A stretch of DNA of 6,956 nucleotides. It comes from Actinomycetota bacterium (GTDB taxonomy: Bacteria > Actinomycetota > Thermoleophilia > Gaiellales > Gaiellaceae). This document shows, piece after piece, positions 1 to 4,722 of the stretch. The notes under the pieces are model-generated. The model was not told where the DNA came from. It made no database searches and saw nothing but the letters and a program-made list of their open reading frames with translations. The stretch is from NCBI GenBank assembly GCA_013697465.1, contig JACCWU010000024.1, positions 1 through 6,956 on the forward strand. Reading direction: 5' to 3'. The stretch's first letter is position 1. Each line of letters starts with the position of its first letter. The translations under genes and the position numbers were made by a program.

Positions 1-1
1 G

Positions 2-325
2 TCATCTCCTCAGCACGCGCTCCAGGAGGCCCGGGCGCGTCGTGGTGGTCATGGGGGACGAGCCGTACTCGCGGATCTTCCAGCGCCGCTCGAGCTCGTC
101 CTCGCGGTCGAGCACGCAGCCCTCGACGAAGCCGAAGCGAAGCTCGTGGTCGGACGCCTCGAGGAGCGCGTCCAGATCGCTCGTGCAACGGTGCTTGGGA
201 GCTAGGAGCCGGCTGCAAGAGATGCAGCACGAGAACGCCGCGACGTGGCGCGTAACCGGCGGCTCGAGGTGCCGCCGGAACACCGGCTCCTCTCCCCAGC
301 CGCCCCAGGGAGCGACCTTCGCCAC
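2..325 (-). CDS. Hypothetical 107-aa Cys-containing protein
   Basis: I do not recognise this family. It starts at a GTG that abuts the TAG stop of the upstream HTH gene (stop and start are adjacent), with GGAG about 9 nt upstream, so translation is probably coupled. Codon third positions are strongly G/C, as expected for a real gene here. A CCxxC cluster lies near residues 33-37 (SCCISC), with further Cys near 47 and 70. This could be a small metal site, but no complete zinc-finger spacing is clear. The C-terminal half is charged and probably helical (DREDELERRWKIREYG). There is no signal peptide or membrane segment. Its partner gene suggests a regulatory or mobile-element role, but that is inference only. 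Confidence 0.6.
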   Translation of the reverse strand: MAKVAPWGGWGEEPVFRRHLEPPVTRHVAAFSCCISCSRLLAPKHRCTSDLDALLEASDHELRFGFVEGCVLDREDELERRWKIREYGSSPMTTTTRPGLLERVLRR

Positions 326-550
326 CTAGCGGCGCTCCACGCGGGCAGCCTGCGAGTCGCGCAGGTAGCCGGCCAGGGACGAGCTCTCGATTCGGATGCG
401 CGCCTTCGGGCCAGGCCCGATGCGGTAAGCCGGCAAGCGCCCGTCTCGGACCGCGGCGCGGACGGCCTCCTCTGAGACCCCGAGGAGACCAGCGACCTCC
501 GTGACGCTCAGCAACGAGAGGCCGTCCGCTTGCTCCACCACCGACTCCAT
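326..550 (-). CDS. Excisionase/AlpA-like helix-turn-helix DNA-binding protein
   Basis: A 74-residue protein consisting almost entirely of one HTH_17/MerR-like DNA-binding domain. Residues 15-35 (LSVTEVAGLLGVSEEAVRAA) match the helix-turn-helix core. This is followed by DGRLPAYRIGP and a basic strand (KARIRIESSSLAGYL) that is typical of the wing in excisionase-family proteins. Members bend DNA as Xis recombination directionality factors or act as small transcription regulators. The start is ATG with only a few bases between it and the predicted transcription start, so the mRNA is nearly leaderless. It is directly followed by the 107-residue gene, forming a two-gene operon. No integrase is visible in the window, so excision versus regulation cannot be decided. 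Confidence 0.85.
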   Translation of the reverse strand: MESVVEQADGLSLLSVTEVAGLLGVSEEAVRAAVRDGRLPAYRIGPGPKARIRIESSSLAGYLRDSQAARVERR

Positions 551-559
551 AGGTGCATC

Positions 560-589
560 ATATTACAAGGAATGCAAGCTTTGGAGCAA
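560..589 (-). promoter_or_regulatory. Sigma70-type promoter for the HTH operon
   Basis: Reading the minus strand, TTGCTC (589-584) and TAATAT (565-560) are separated by 18 nt, a good housekeeping-sigma match in an AT-rich pocket of an otherwise GC-rich window. Transcription would start near 553, about 3 nt before the ATG at 550, giving an almost leaderless mRNA. There is no Shine-Dalgarno sequence before this ATG, which is consistent. Confidence 0.6.
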
Positions 590-873
590 GAGGAAGAATG
601 CGCTAGATTCGGAGCGTGCCGCCGCTCCTCCCGCGCTTCTACGGAGCGCAACAGGCGATCGAGGATGAGCGCAGACTGGCGAAGATCATCCTCGAGACGG
701 GCGGCTCCATCGACGAGGTCGAGGGCTCGAAACAGTCCTCCCGGCTCACGAAGGGCGCCGATGGCCATGATTGGCGCCGGCGACGTGGCCTGCCAATCGT
801 GGGCAAGGGAGTCAGCGGCGCGATGCCGGGAACGAATCCTCGCGAAGGAGAACAGGCGACGGCGGTAAGCGGT

Positions 874-896
874 GGGACCCCCCGCTCCGGGGTCCC
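874..896. repeat. Perfect 8-bp inverted repeat (hairpin)
   Basis: GGGACCCC (874-881) pairs with GGGGTCCC (889-896) across a 7-nt loop, and T873-G897 can extend it by a wobble. No T-tract follows on either strand, so it is not a standard intrinsic terminator. It could be a protein-binding dyad, an RNA hairpin, or part of the structured region that begins downstream. Confidence 0.5.
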
Positions 897-916
897 GTGT
901 CACGCCGGTGTCACGC
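897..916. repeat. Tandem GTGTCACGC repeat
   Basis: Two identical copies of GTGTCACGC (897-905 and 908-916) are spaced 11 bp start to start, about one helical turn, immediately after the 874-896 hairpin. This spacing fits side-by-side protein binding on one DNA face. No known regulator is assigned. Confidence 0.4.
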
Positions 917-946
917 GCAACCGCAGAACGCCGAGGAACCCAGGGG

Positions 947-1054
947 AACGGTTTGGCTCAACGGAGCGGGTTCGGGTAGCCGAGAGGTACCCAGGAGAAG
1001 CCCCGGCACACTTCCCAAGCCAGGTGTCGTGGGTTCGAGTCCCATCGTCCGCTT
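947..1054 (+). ncRNA. tRNA-Gly(CCC)-like element with two insertions, probably degenerate
   Basis: The 3' part is strongly tRNA-like. The T-arm has stem 1029-1033/1041-1045, canonical loop TTCGAGT and G53-C61. It is followed by seven acceptor-like bases CGTCCGC and T as discriminator. Upstream, TTCCCAA (1012-1018) is a textbook Gly anticodon loop with CCC. Its 3' stem GCCAGG pairs with CCCGGC (1002-1007, one C-A mismatch), but four extra bases (ACAC, 1008-1011) sit between stem and loop. A D-arm can form from GGCT (955-958) and AGCC (999-1002), but its loop carries about 31 extra bases (965-995) containing a GGGTA/TACCC hairpin. Removing both insertions leaves about 72 nt, the size of a tRNA. 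The 5' seven bases (AACGGTT) do not pair with the 3' acceptor strand, while GCGGG at 966-970, inside the insertion, does. It is therefore unlikely to be a normal functional tRNA; it may be a pseudo-tRNA or a tRNA-derived structured RNA. Confidence 0.5.
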
Positions 1055-1064
1055 GAGAAACGCA

Positions 1065-1139
1065 CCGTTGAGTGGTTCGATGTGTCCGTCCCTTGAGGCT
1101 TCTTTCCCGGACGTAAGGGACACTCCGTTGGGAATGTGT
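1065..1139 (+). promoter_or_regulatory. Hairpin-rich leader with competing stems before the Lys-rich microprotein
   Basis: CCGTTGAG (1065-1072) is the exact reverse complement of CTCAACGG (957-964), so it can close a stem around the tRNA-like element. Downstream, GTCCCTT (1088-1094) pairs perfectly with AAGGGAC (1115-1121). Two overlapping alternatives exist: GTCCG (1084-1088) with CGGAC (1108-1112), and GTGTC (1082-1086) with GACAC (1119-1123). A further hairpin, ACACTCC (1120-1126) with GGA and GTGT (1131-1139), shares bases with these. The competing stems end about 22 nt before the GGAGG ribosome binding site at 1161. They could form a regulatory leader, but no known riboswitch class is recognised. 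Confidence 0.35.
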
Positions 1140-1170
1140 GAGAAGGCATCCGCGCGGCAAGGAGGACAAA

Positions 1171-1302
1171 GTGAGCAAGAGCTCCGACAAGCCGAAGAAG
1201 CAGCAGCAGAAGAAGCCGCAAAAAACGCTCAAGGAGCGCCGCACCGAGAAGCGCGCGGCCAAGAAGCTCGGCTCCGGCTCGCTACTCCGGCCGGGCGAGT
1301 GA
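1171..1302 (+). CDS. Lys-rich 43-aa basic microprotein
   Basis: The GTG start is preceded by GGAGG (1161-1165) at good spacing. The protein is 43 residues and very basic (SDKPKKQQQKKPQKTLKERR, then TEKRAAKKLGSG), ending in LLRPGE and TGA. Nearly half of its residues are Lys, Arg or Gln, and it has no hydrophobic core, so it is probably disordered or nucleic-acid-associated. Short KTLKEKR-type Lys-rich proteins of unknown function are, to my knowledge, common in actinobacteria; this is recall, not a search result. It lies directly downstream of the tRNA-like element and its structured leader, and 77 bp before the coiled-coil gene on the same strand. Nucleic-acid or ribosome binding is a guess from composition. 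Confidence 0.7.
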   Translation: MSKSSDKPKKQQQKKPQKTLKERRTEKRAAKKLGSGSLLRPGE

Positions 1303-1379
1303 TAACTGTTGACGCCCTCGGCGACCGCCCAGTCCTGAGAGGGATTGCCGATTCGATTGGCGAAACGCAAGAATAGTTC

Positions 1380-1622
1380 GTGACGATGACGTCAAACGAC
1401 TCCGAGCGGCTCGCGCAAGAAGTGAGCGGTCTGAACGACAAGGTCGCCGATCTCGAGCAGCGGCTGGCCGATGTCGAGAAGGTCAACTCGCGCCTGGAAC
1501 AGGCCGCGCTGACCACGGCGCGGGCTTTACAGGAGATTTCGGGGCACTGGGATGCGGTCTATGAGGCCATGCGCCGCGCAGAGACGGCCGAATCGAAGGA
1601 TGAACCGCCTAAGCGCGGCTGA
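1380..1622 (+). CDS. Small coiled-coil protein (80 aa), unknown function
   Basis: Residues about 8-45 form a strong heptad pattern (LAQEVSGLNDKVADLEQRLA, continuing to VNSRLEQAALTTARAL), so this is a short coiled coil that probably dimerises. The tail is charged (RRAETAESKDEPPKRG). There is no signal peptide or membrane segment. The start is GTG 1380, with ATG 1386 as an alternative two codons in. Neither has a clear ribosome binding site. Third-position GC is high, supporting real coding. It sits between the Lys-rich microprotein and the second tRNA-like copy on the same strand. The family is not recognised. Confidence 0.7.
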   Translation: MTMTSNDSERLAQEVSGLNDKVADLEQRLADVEKVNSRLEQAALTTARALQEISGHWDAVYEAMRRAETAESKDEPPKRG

Positions 1623-1682
1623 GCCCGCGGTGCCACCGCCGTGCATGCGGCTGGCCAGATATGGCGAGAAGGAACAGCGCGC

Positions 1683-1738
1683 AACGGTTCGGCTCAACCA
1701 CGCGGGCCTAGGCGTTGTTCGAGTTCCATCGTCCGCTT
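1683..1738 (+). repeat. Second, internally deleted copy of the tRNA-like element
   Basis: The first 16 bases (1683-1698) match 947-962 at 15 of 16 positions. The last 22 (1717-1738) match 1033-1054 at 21 of 22, the single change being C to T in the T-stem. The interior is only 18 nt, against 70 nt in the first copy, so the anticodon region is missing. The T-stem no longer pairs, hence this cannot be a working tRNA. It lies in the 233-bp gap between the two small helical-protein genes, about 118 bp before the second. It is either a decayed duplicate or an attachment-site-like repeat. Confidence 0.6.
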
Positions 1739-1855
1739 CGGGAGAATGCCTCGCAAGCGGGGCGTCTGTCTCTCCGGTGAGTTGCGCCCGGCGATCGTGG
1801 TCGACGGGCTATCTGGAGTTGCGCCGGGAGGCTGTCTGCGAAATGCTGTCGCGGA

Positions 1856-2092
1856 ATGGAGCAGTCGCCCCAGGATCACGCGCTCGAAGCAGTCCGCAGC
1901 CTCGCGGATCGGCTTACGGCGGTCGAAGAGACGCTGCGCACGGCGATGGACCATCGAGCGCGCGTGGAGGTCAACCTGCGCGAGGCCGAAGAGCTGTTGG
2001 TTCGATGCTCCGAGCTCGAGTGGAGCGATGCGCACGACGACCTGTTCGGCGAGGTCAACCGTTTCACAGGCAGGCGCGACCTCTACACCTAG
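1856..2092 (+). CDS. Small helical protein (78 aa), unknown function
   Basis: Residues about 8-52 are predicted helix with heptad character (ALEAVRSLADRLTAVEETL, then VNLREAEELLV). A more mixed C-terminus follows, with WSDAHDDLFGEVNRF and GRRDLYT. There is one Cys near residue 51 and no signal peptide or membrane span. Codon third positions are G/C-rich, supporting coding. The ATG has no good ribosome binding site; GGGAGG at 1826-1831 is too distant and better suits an ATG at 1843 in another frame, so the start is uncertain. The gene ends 8 bp before a strong stem-loop. It is similar in size and helical nature to the 1380-1622 protein, but I see no clear sequence homology. Confidence 0.65.
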   Translation: MEQSPQDHALEAVRSLADRLTAVEETLRTAMDHRARVEVNLREAEELLVRCSELEWSDAHDDLFGEVNRFTGRRDLYT

Positions 2093-2100
2093 GACGCGAG

Positions 2101-2124
2101 AGAGGGCGGCCGCAGCCGCCCTCT
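2101..2124. terminator. Stem-loop between convergent genes
   Basis: AGAGGGCGGC (2101-2110) and GCCGCCCTCT (2115-2124) form a perfect 10-bp stem with a CGCA tetraloop. It lies 8 bp after the plus-strand stop at 2092 and 22 bp from the minus-strand stop at 2147, so it probably works in both directions. There is no T-tract on either side, which is common for actinobacterial terminators. Confidence 0.75.
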
Positions 2125-2146
2125 AGGCATCGGCCCGCGGCTTTGG

Positions 2147-2541
2147 TCAGGCCTGCAGTCGCGCGCACTTCGTGAACGGCGGCCGATCGCCGAGCACGAA
2201 CTCCTCGATGTAGAGCGGCCCGACGCCGGGGATCACATCGATCTGGATGATGCGCCCGGTCGGGACGACCTTGACCTGCGGCTTCGTGAAGTCGAAGTCG
2301 ATGAGCAGCCCCGGCCCGGCCGCGCCTTCGGGGAACGGCCTGGTCTGGACGACGCCGCTTTTCACGAGCGGCGCGGCAAAGTTCTTACTTCCGTCGCGGC
2401 TCAAGCCGAACGGCTCCAGCTCACCTTTTTGCCTGCGCACCATTGCCCGACGATCTCGTGCACGACGCCGGAAGCCGGCTGCGGCGTCAGCGCAGCGCCG
2501 AACGCGGCTGCGGCGACGAGCAGCGCTACGAGCTTCTTCAT
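2147..2541 (-). pseudogene. Small secreted protein with a frameshift at an A5 run
   Basis: The ATG at 2541 is preceded by a strong ribosome binding site (GGAGGGGAGC). The N-terminus is a clear Sec signal peptide (MKKLVALLVAAAAFGAAL, with likely processing after about residue 25). It continues as VVHEIVGQWCAGKK in one frame, which then ends at TGA 2401-2403. The rest of the protein continues in the -1 frame (GELEPFGLSRDGSKNFAAPL to FTKCARLQA) and stops at 2147. The break lies at five A residues on the coding strand (2426-2430). Adding one A restores a 131-residue secreted protein with two Cys that could form a disulfide. It may be a sequencing indel, a recent mutation, or frameshifting on C AAA AAG. 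The family is unrecognised; similar short secreted hypothetical proteins exist as far as I recall. Confidence 0.75.
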
Positions 2542-2549
2542 GCTCCCCT

Positions 2550-2575
2550 CCTCTTCGTGTGACTGTCCGAAGAGG
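2550..2575 (-). promoter_or_regulatory. Inverted repeat overlapping the ribosome binding site of the secreted-protein gene
   Basis: CCTCTTCG (2550-2557) and CGAAGAGG (2568-2575) form a perfect 8-bp inverted repeat with a 10-nt spacer. On the minus-strand mRNA its downstream arm, CGAAGAGG, runs into the purine-rich ribosome binding site (GAGGAGGGG) just before the ATG at 2541. It could sequester the site in RNA or serve as a DNA operator. Confidence 0.45.
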
Positions 2576-2625
2576 TGTTCCCACGATCACGCGCGTGCGG
2601 TTTGGATCCAGCCCGTACGAGCAGA

Positions 2626-2646
2626 AGCCCCGCGTGTTGCGGGGCT
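2626..2646 (-). terminator. Hairpin terminator of the membrane microprotein gene
   Basis: AGCCCCGC (2626-2633) pairs perfectly with GCGGGGCT (2639-2646) around a 5-nt loop. On the minus strand it begins 27 nt after the microprotein stop and is followed by TCTGCTCG, only weakly T-rich. It separates this gene from the secreted-protein gene. Confidence 0.65.
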
Positions 2647-2673
2647 CCCCCTCGAGACACACGTCGCTCTGTG

Positions 2674-2754
2674 CTAGCGGCGGCTGTAGCCGAAGCCACC
2701 GAAGAGAGCGAGTACCACGAGCACTACGATCAGAACCAGAAGCCAGGTTGGCAT
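2674..2754 (-). CDS. 26-aa single-pass membrane microprotein
   Basis: The ATG at 2754 is preceded by AGGAGGTG, a near-perfect ribosome binding site at good spacing. The product is almost entirely one transmembrane helix (MPTWLLVLIVVLVVLALFGG) followed by FGYSRR. The basic C-terminal end suggests an N-out/C-in orientation. The gene lies 70 bp after the formylglycine-generating enzyme stop and 27 bp before a hairpin terminator, so it could be the last gene of that operon or a separate transcript. I recall tiny hydrophobic proteins with an aromatic-Gly plus Arg-Arg tail as common in high-GC actinobacteria, function unknown. The ribosome binding site and terminator make it a convincing gene despite its size. 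Confidence 0.75.
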   Translation of the reverse strand: MPTWLLVLIVVLVVLALFGGFGYSRR

Positions 2755-2824
2755 TGGTTGCACCTCCTGACCCAGCTTCTTCCCTCAATTGGGTGCAGTT
2801 GAAACCACCCCGCGCACATCCGTC

Positions 2825-3694
2825 TCAGCCGGACCGAACGCAGCGGAAACCGAGATTGCCGGTCGAAGAGTCGGGCGTGTTCCCGGTCCGGGCAGCTACG
2901 CGATAGCGCCGGCAGTAGGAGGCGTGACAGAGGTACGAGCCGCCCTTCTGAACCTTGTGCGTGCCACGGCGCGGGCCGAGCGGGTCGCGACGGCGGTCAC
3001 GCGTCCGGAACGTCGACGAGAACCAGTCGGCCGTCCACTCCCAGACGTTCCCGGTCGTGTTGTGGAGCCCGTATCCGTTCGGCGGAAAGCTTCCCGCCGG
3101 CGCGGTGCCGAGGTAGCCGTCCTCGAGCGAGTTGTGCGACGGGAAGTCGCCCTGCCAGACGTTCATACGGTGCTCGCCGTTCGGTTCGAGCTCGTCGCCC
3201 CACGGGAACGCTCTCCGCTCGAGTCCGCCCCTGGCCGCACGCTCCCACTCGGCCTCGCTCGGAAGCCGCTTTCCCGCCCACTCGCTGTAGGCGACGGCGT
3301 CGTTCCAGGAGACGTGCACGACCGGATGGTCGAAACGACCGTCGAGCGAGGACTGCGGCCCCTCGGGATGCCACCAGTCGGCGCCCTCGACCTTCCGCCA
3401 CCATGTTGTGCCGGCGACAGCCTGGGTCGGCGGGAAATCGGTCGGAAGCAGACCGATGAAGACGAAGGACCACCCGAAGTGCTCCGCCTGGGTCAGGTGT
3501 CCCGTGTCGTCGACGAACGCCCCGAAGCGCGCGTTCGTGACCGCTTCCGCGTCGATCCAGAGCTCGCTCGTCTCGACCTGGCGCAACGGCCCTTCTCCGT
3601 CGTCCGGGTACGCGAGCGCGTCCTCCGACCCCATCCAGAACACTCCCCCGGGAAGACGCACCATCGCAGCGCTGTCGCCCGGACCGTCGCTCAA
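2825..3694 (-). CDS. Formylglycine-generating enzyme (SUMF1 family)
   Basis: This enzyme uses O2 and Cu(I) to oxidise the Cys of CxPxR motifs in type I sulfatases to formylglycine. The sequence shows the full fold: LPGGVFWMGS (residues about 14-23), HPVVHVSWNDAVAY (123-136), RLPSEAEWERAARGG (143-157), GNVWEWTADWF (215-225) and KGGSYLCHASYCRRYRVAAR (250-269). Both copper-binding catalytic Cys are present (C256 and C261, spacing C-x4-C), which favours a true enzyme over EgtB- or PvdO-like relatives. Its 289 residues match the length of bacterial members. I chose TTG 3694 because it overlaps the aldolase stop (TTGA) and has GAGGAGG 10 nt upstream. ATG 3664 (279 residues) is the alternative but lacks a ribosome binding site. 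No signal peptide is seen, so it is cytosolic. It is the third gene of the glpX operon; no sulfatase substrate is in view. Confidence 0.9.
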   Translation of the reverse strand: MSDGPGDSAAMVRLPGGVFWMGSEDALAYPDDGEGPLRQVETSELWIDAEAVTNARFGAFVDDTGHLTQAEHFGWSFVFIGLLPTDFPPTQAVAGTTWWRKVEGADWWHPEGPQSSLDGRFDHPVVHVSWNDAVAYSEWAGKRLPSEAEWERAARGGLERRAFPWGDELEPNGEHRMNVWQGDFPSHNSLEDGYLGTAPAGSFPPNGYGLHNTTGNVWEWTADWFSSTFRTRDRRRDPLGPRRGTHKVQKGGSYLCHASYCRRYRVAARTGNTPDSSTGNLGFRCVRSG

Positions 3695-4722
3695 GCCTTG
3701 ACTGCCTCCTCGAGCTCCGCCGACCACTCGCCGGCCGCCGCGAGGGCATTCATCCGCGCGCGGTGCAGGAACACGGCCTGAGCCGCGTATGCGTTCGCCT
3801 CGTCCCCACCCCACTCCCGGAGTGCGGACGCCTGGAGCGCGCGGCCGTACGAGAACGACAACGGCCACGGGCCGCCGATCCGGTTGATCGCGTTCAGGTT
3901 CTCGGTCGCCTGTACCTCCGACTGGCCGCCGGAGAGGAACACGATCCCGGGCACGGCCGCGGGCACGTGGCTGAGGAAGCAGTGGATCGTCCGCTGCGCG
4001 ATCTCCTCCGACGACGCCTGCTTAGAGCAGCCCTTGCCCGAAATCACCATGTGTGGCTTCAGCAGCGTTCCTTCGAGATCCACGCGCTGGGAGTCGAGCT
4101 CGTCGAAGGTCGCGTGCAGCGTGCGAGCGGTCGCCTCGTGGCACACCTCGAGCGTGTTGTCGGCGTCCATCAGCACCTCGGGCTCGACGATCGGCACGAT
4201 CCCCGTCTCCTGGCAGAGAGCGGCGTAGCGCGCGAGCGCGTGCGCATTCGCGTGGATGCAGCCGCCGGTCGGGATGCCCACCCCGATCGTGATCACCGCG
4301 CGCCATTTGGCGAAGCGCGCCCCGAGCCTCGCGTACTCCTCGAGCCGGGCGCGGAGGCCGTCGAGCCCTTCGGTCACCTTCTCGCCCGGGAAGCCGGCCA
4401 TGTCCTGTGCGCCCGTGTCGACCTTGATGCCCGGGATCACGCCCTTCGCGGCGAGCAGCTCCGGAAACGGCGTGCCGTCGTCCGCCTTCTGGTGGATGGT
4501 CTCGTCGTAGAGGATGACACCGCCGATGTACTCCTCCATCCCGGGAGTCGTGAAGAGCAGGCCGCGATAGAACCGGCGGCTCTCCTCGGTCGACTCGACG
4601 CCAATCGTGTCGAATCGCTTCTTGATCGTGCCCGAGCTCTCGTCCGCAGCGAGGATTCCCTTGTGATCGGCGACGATCGCGCGGGCTGTCTCGTGCAGCT
4701 CTGTTCGTTTCGGCTGGGCCAT
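3691..4722 (-). CDS. fba: Class I fructose-bisphosphate aldolase
   Basis: It interconverts fructose-1,6-bisphosphate with dihydroxyacetone phosphate and glyceraldehyde-3-phosphate by a Lys Schiff base. The 343-residue protein matches the eukaryote-type class I family. It has GILAADESSGT (22-32, with the catalytic Asp), GIKVDTG (98-104, phosphate-site Lys), RFAKWRAV (136-143), PIVEPEV (177-183, acid/base Glu) and the Schiff-base Lys K222 in TLLKPHMV. FLSGGQS follows towards the C-terminus. It is metal-independent, unlike the class II FbaA enzyme. The ATG lies in TGATG, sharing one base with the glpX stop, and AAAGGAG sits 7 nt upstream, so it is translated with glpX. Its own stop overlaps the TTG of the next gene. 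With the phosphatase beside it, the operon suits gluconeogenic or sugar-phosphate flux. Confidence 0.95.
   Translation of the reverse strand: MAQPKRTELHETARAIVADHKGILAADESSGTIKKRFDTIGVESTEESRRFYRGLLFTTPGMEEYIGGVILYDETIHQKADDGTPFPELLAAKGVIPGIKVDTGAQDMAGFPGEKVTEGLDGLRARLEEYARLGARFAKWRAVITIGVGIPTGGCIHANAHALARYAALCQETGIVPIVEPEVLMDADNTLEVCHEATARTLHATFDELDSQRVDLEGTLLKPHMVISGKGCSKQASSEEIAQRTIHCFLSHVPAAVPGIVFLSGGQSEVQATENLNAINRIGGPWPLSFSYGRALQASALREWGGDEANAYAAQAVFLHRARMNALAAAGEWSAELEEAVKA

Larger units (their letters stand above)
590..946. other. Region without a convincing gene
   Basis: About 350 bp between the HTH promoter and the tRNA-like element. Plus-strand codons from GTG 616 to about 756 have high G/C at third positions and read as plausible protein (AIEDERRLAKIILETGGSI). 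However, there is no proper ribosome binding site, and the frame then runs without a stop through the tRNA-like element to 1056. The opposite strand (about 771 to 508) also stays open, but it runs across the HTH promoter and start codon. Either could be a decayed gene fragment; neither is supported as an intact gene. The region also holds the hairpin and the tandem repeat listed separately. Confidence 0.4.

Noticed and set aside
508..903. Minus-strand ORF of 131 codons
   Set aside because: It would read through the HTH promoter and start codon, has lower third-position GC than real genes here, and its C-terminus looks non-protein-like.
966..1054. A type II (Ser/Leu-like) tRNA starting at GCGGG 966
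   Set aside because: The acceptor pairs at six of seven positions and GCCGAGAGG resembles a Ser D-loop. However, no 5-bp anticodon stem with a 7-nt loop can be placed, so I prefer the Gly-like reading with insertions.
1309..1337. TTGACG at 1309-1314 as a -35 box for the coiled-coil gene
   Set aside because: No acceptable -10 hexamer lies 16-19 nt downstream.
900..1370. Minus-strand ORFs across the tRNA-like element (for example RWDSNPRHLAWE at 958-1221)
   Set aside because: This peptide pattern is the well-known artefact of translating a tRNA gene on its opposite strand. There is no ribosome binding site or family match.
771..1376. Plus-strand 201-codon ORF
   Set aside because: It runs through the tRNA-like element (VVGSSPI-type artefact) and overlaps the Lys-rich microprotein in another frame, which has a proper ribosome binding site.
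1779..1825. GAGTTGCGCC direct repeat (1779-1788 and 1816-1825)
   Set aside because: Two 10-bp copies in GC-rich DNA with no dyad or promoter context; likely chance.
2588..2597. CACGCGCGTG palindrome
   Set aside because: Short, low-complexity CG alternation that arises easily by chance at this GC content.
2147..2788. 213-codon minus ORF as a single protein
   Set aside because: Only the last 93 or so residues look real. The upstream part is Arg-rich out-of-frame translation and runs over the terminator and the membrane microprotein. The true N-terminus is the signal peptide starting at 2541 in the adjacent frame.
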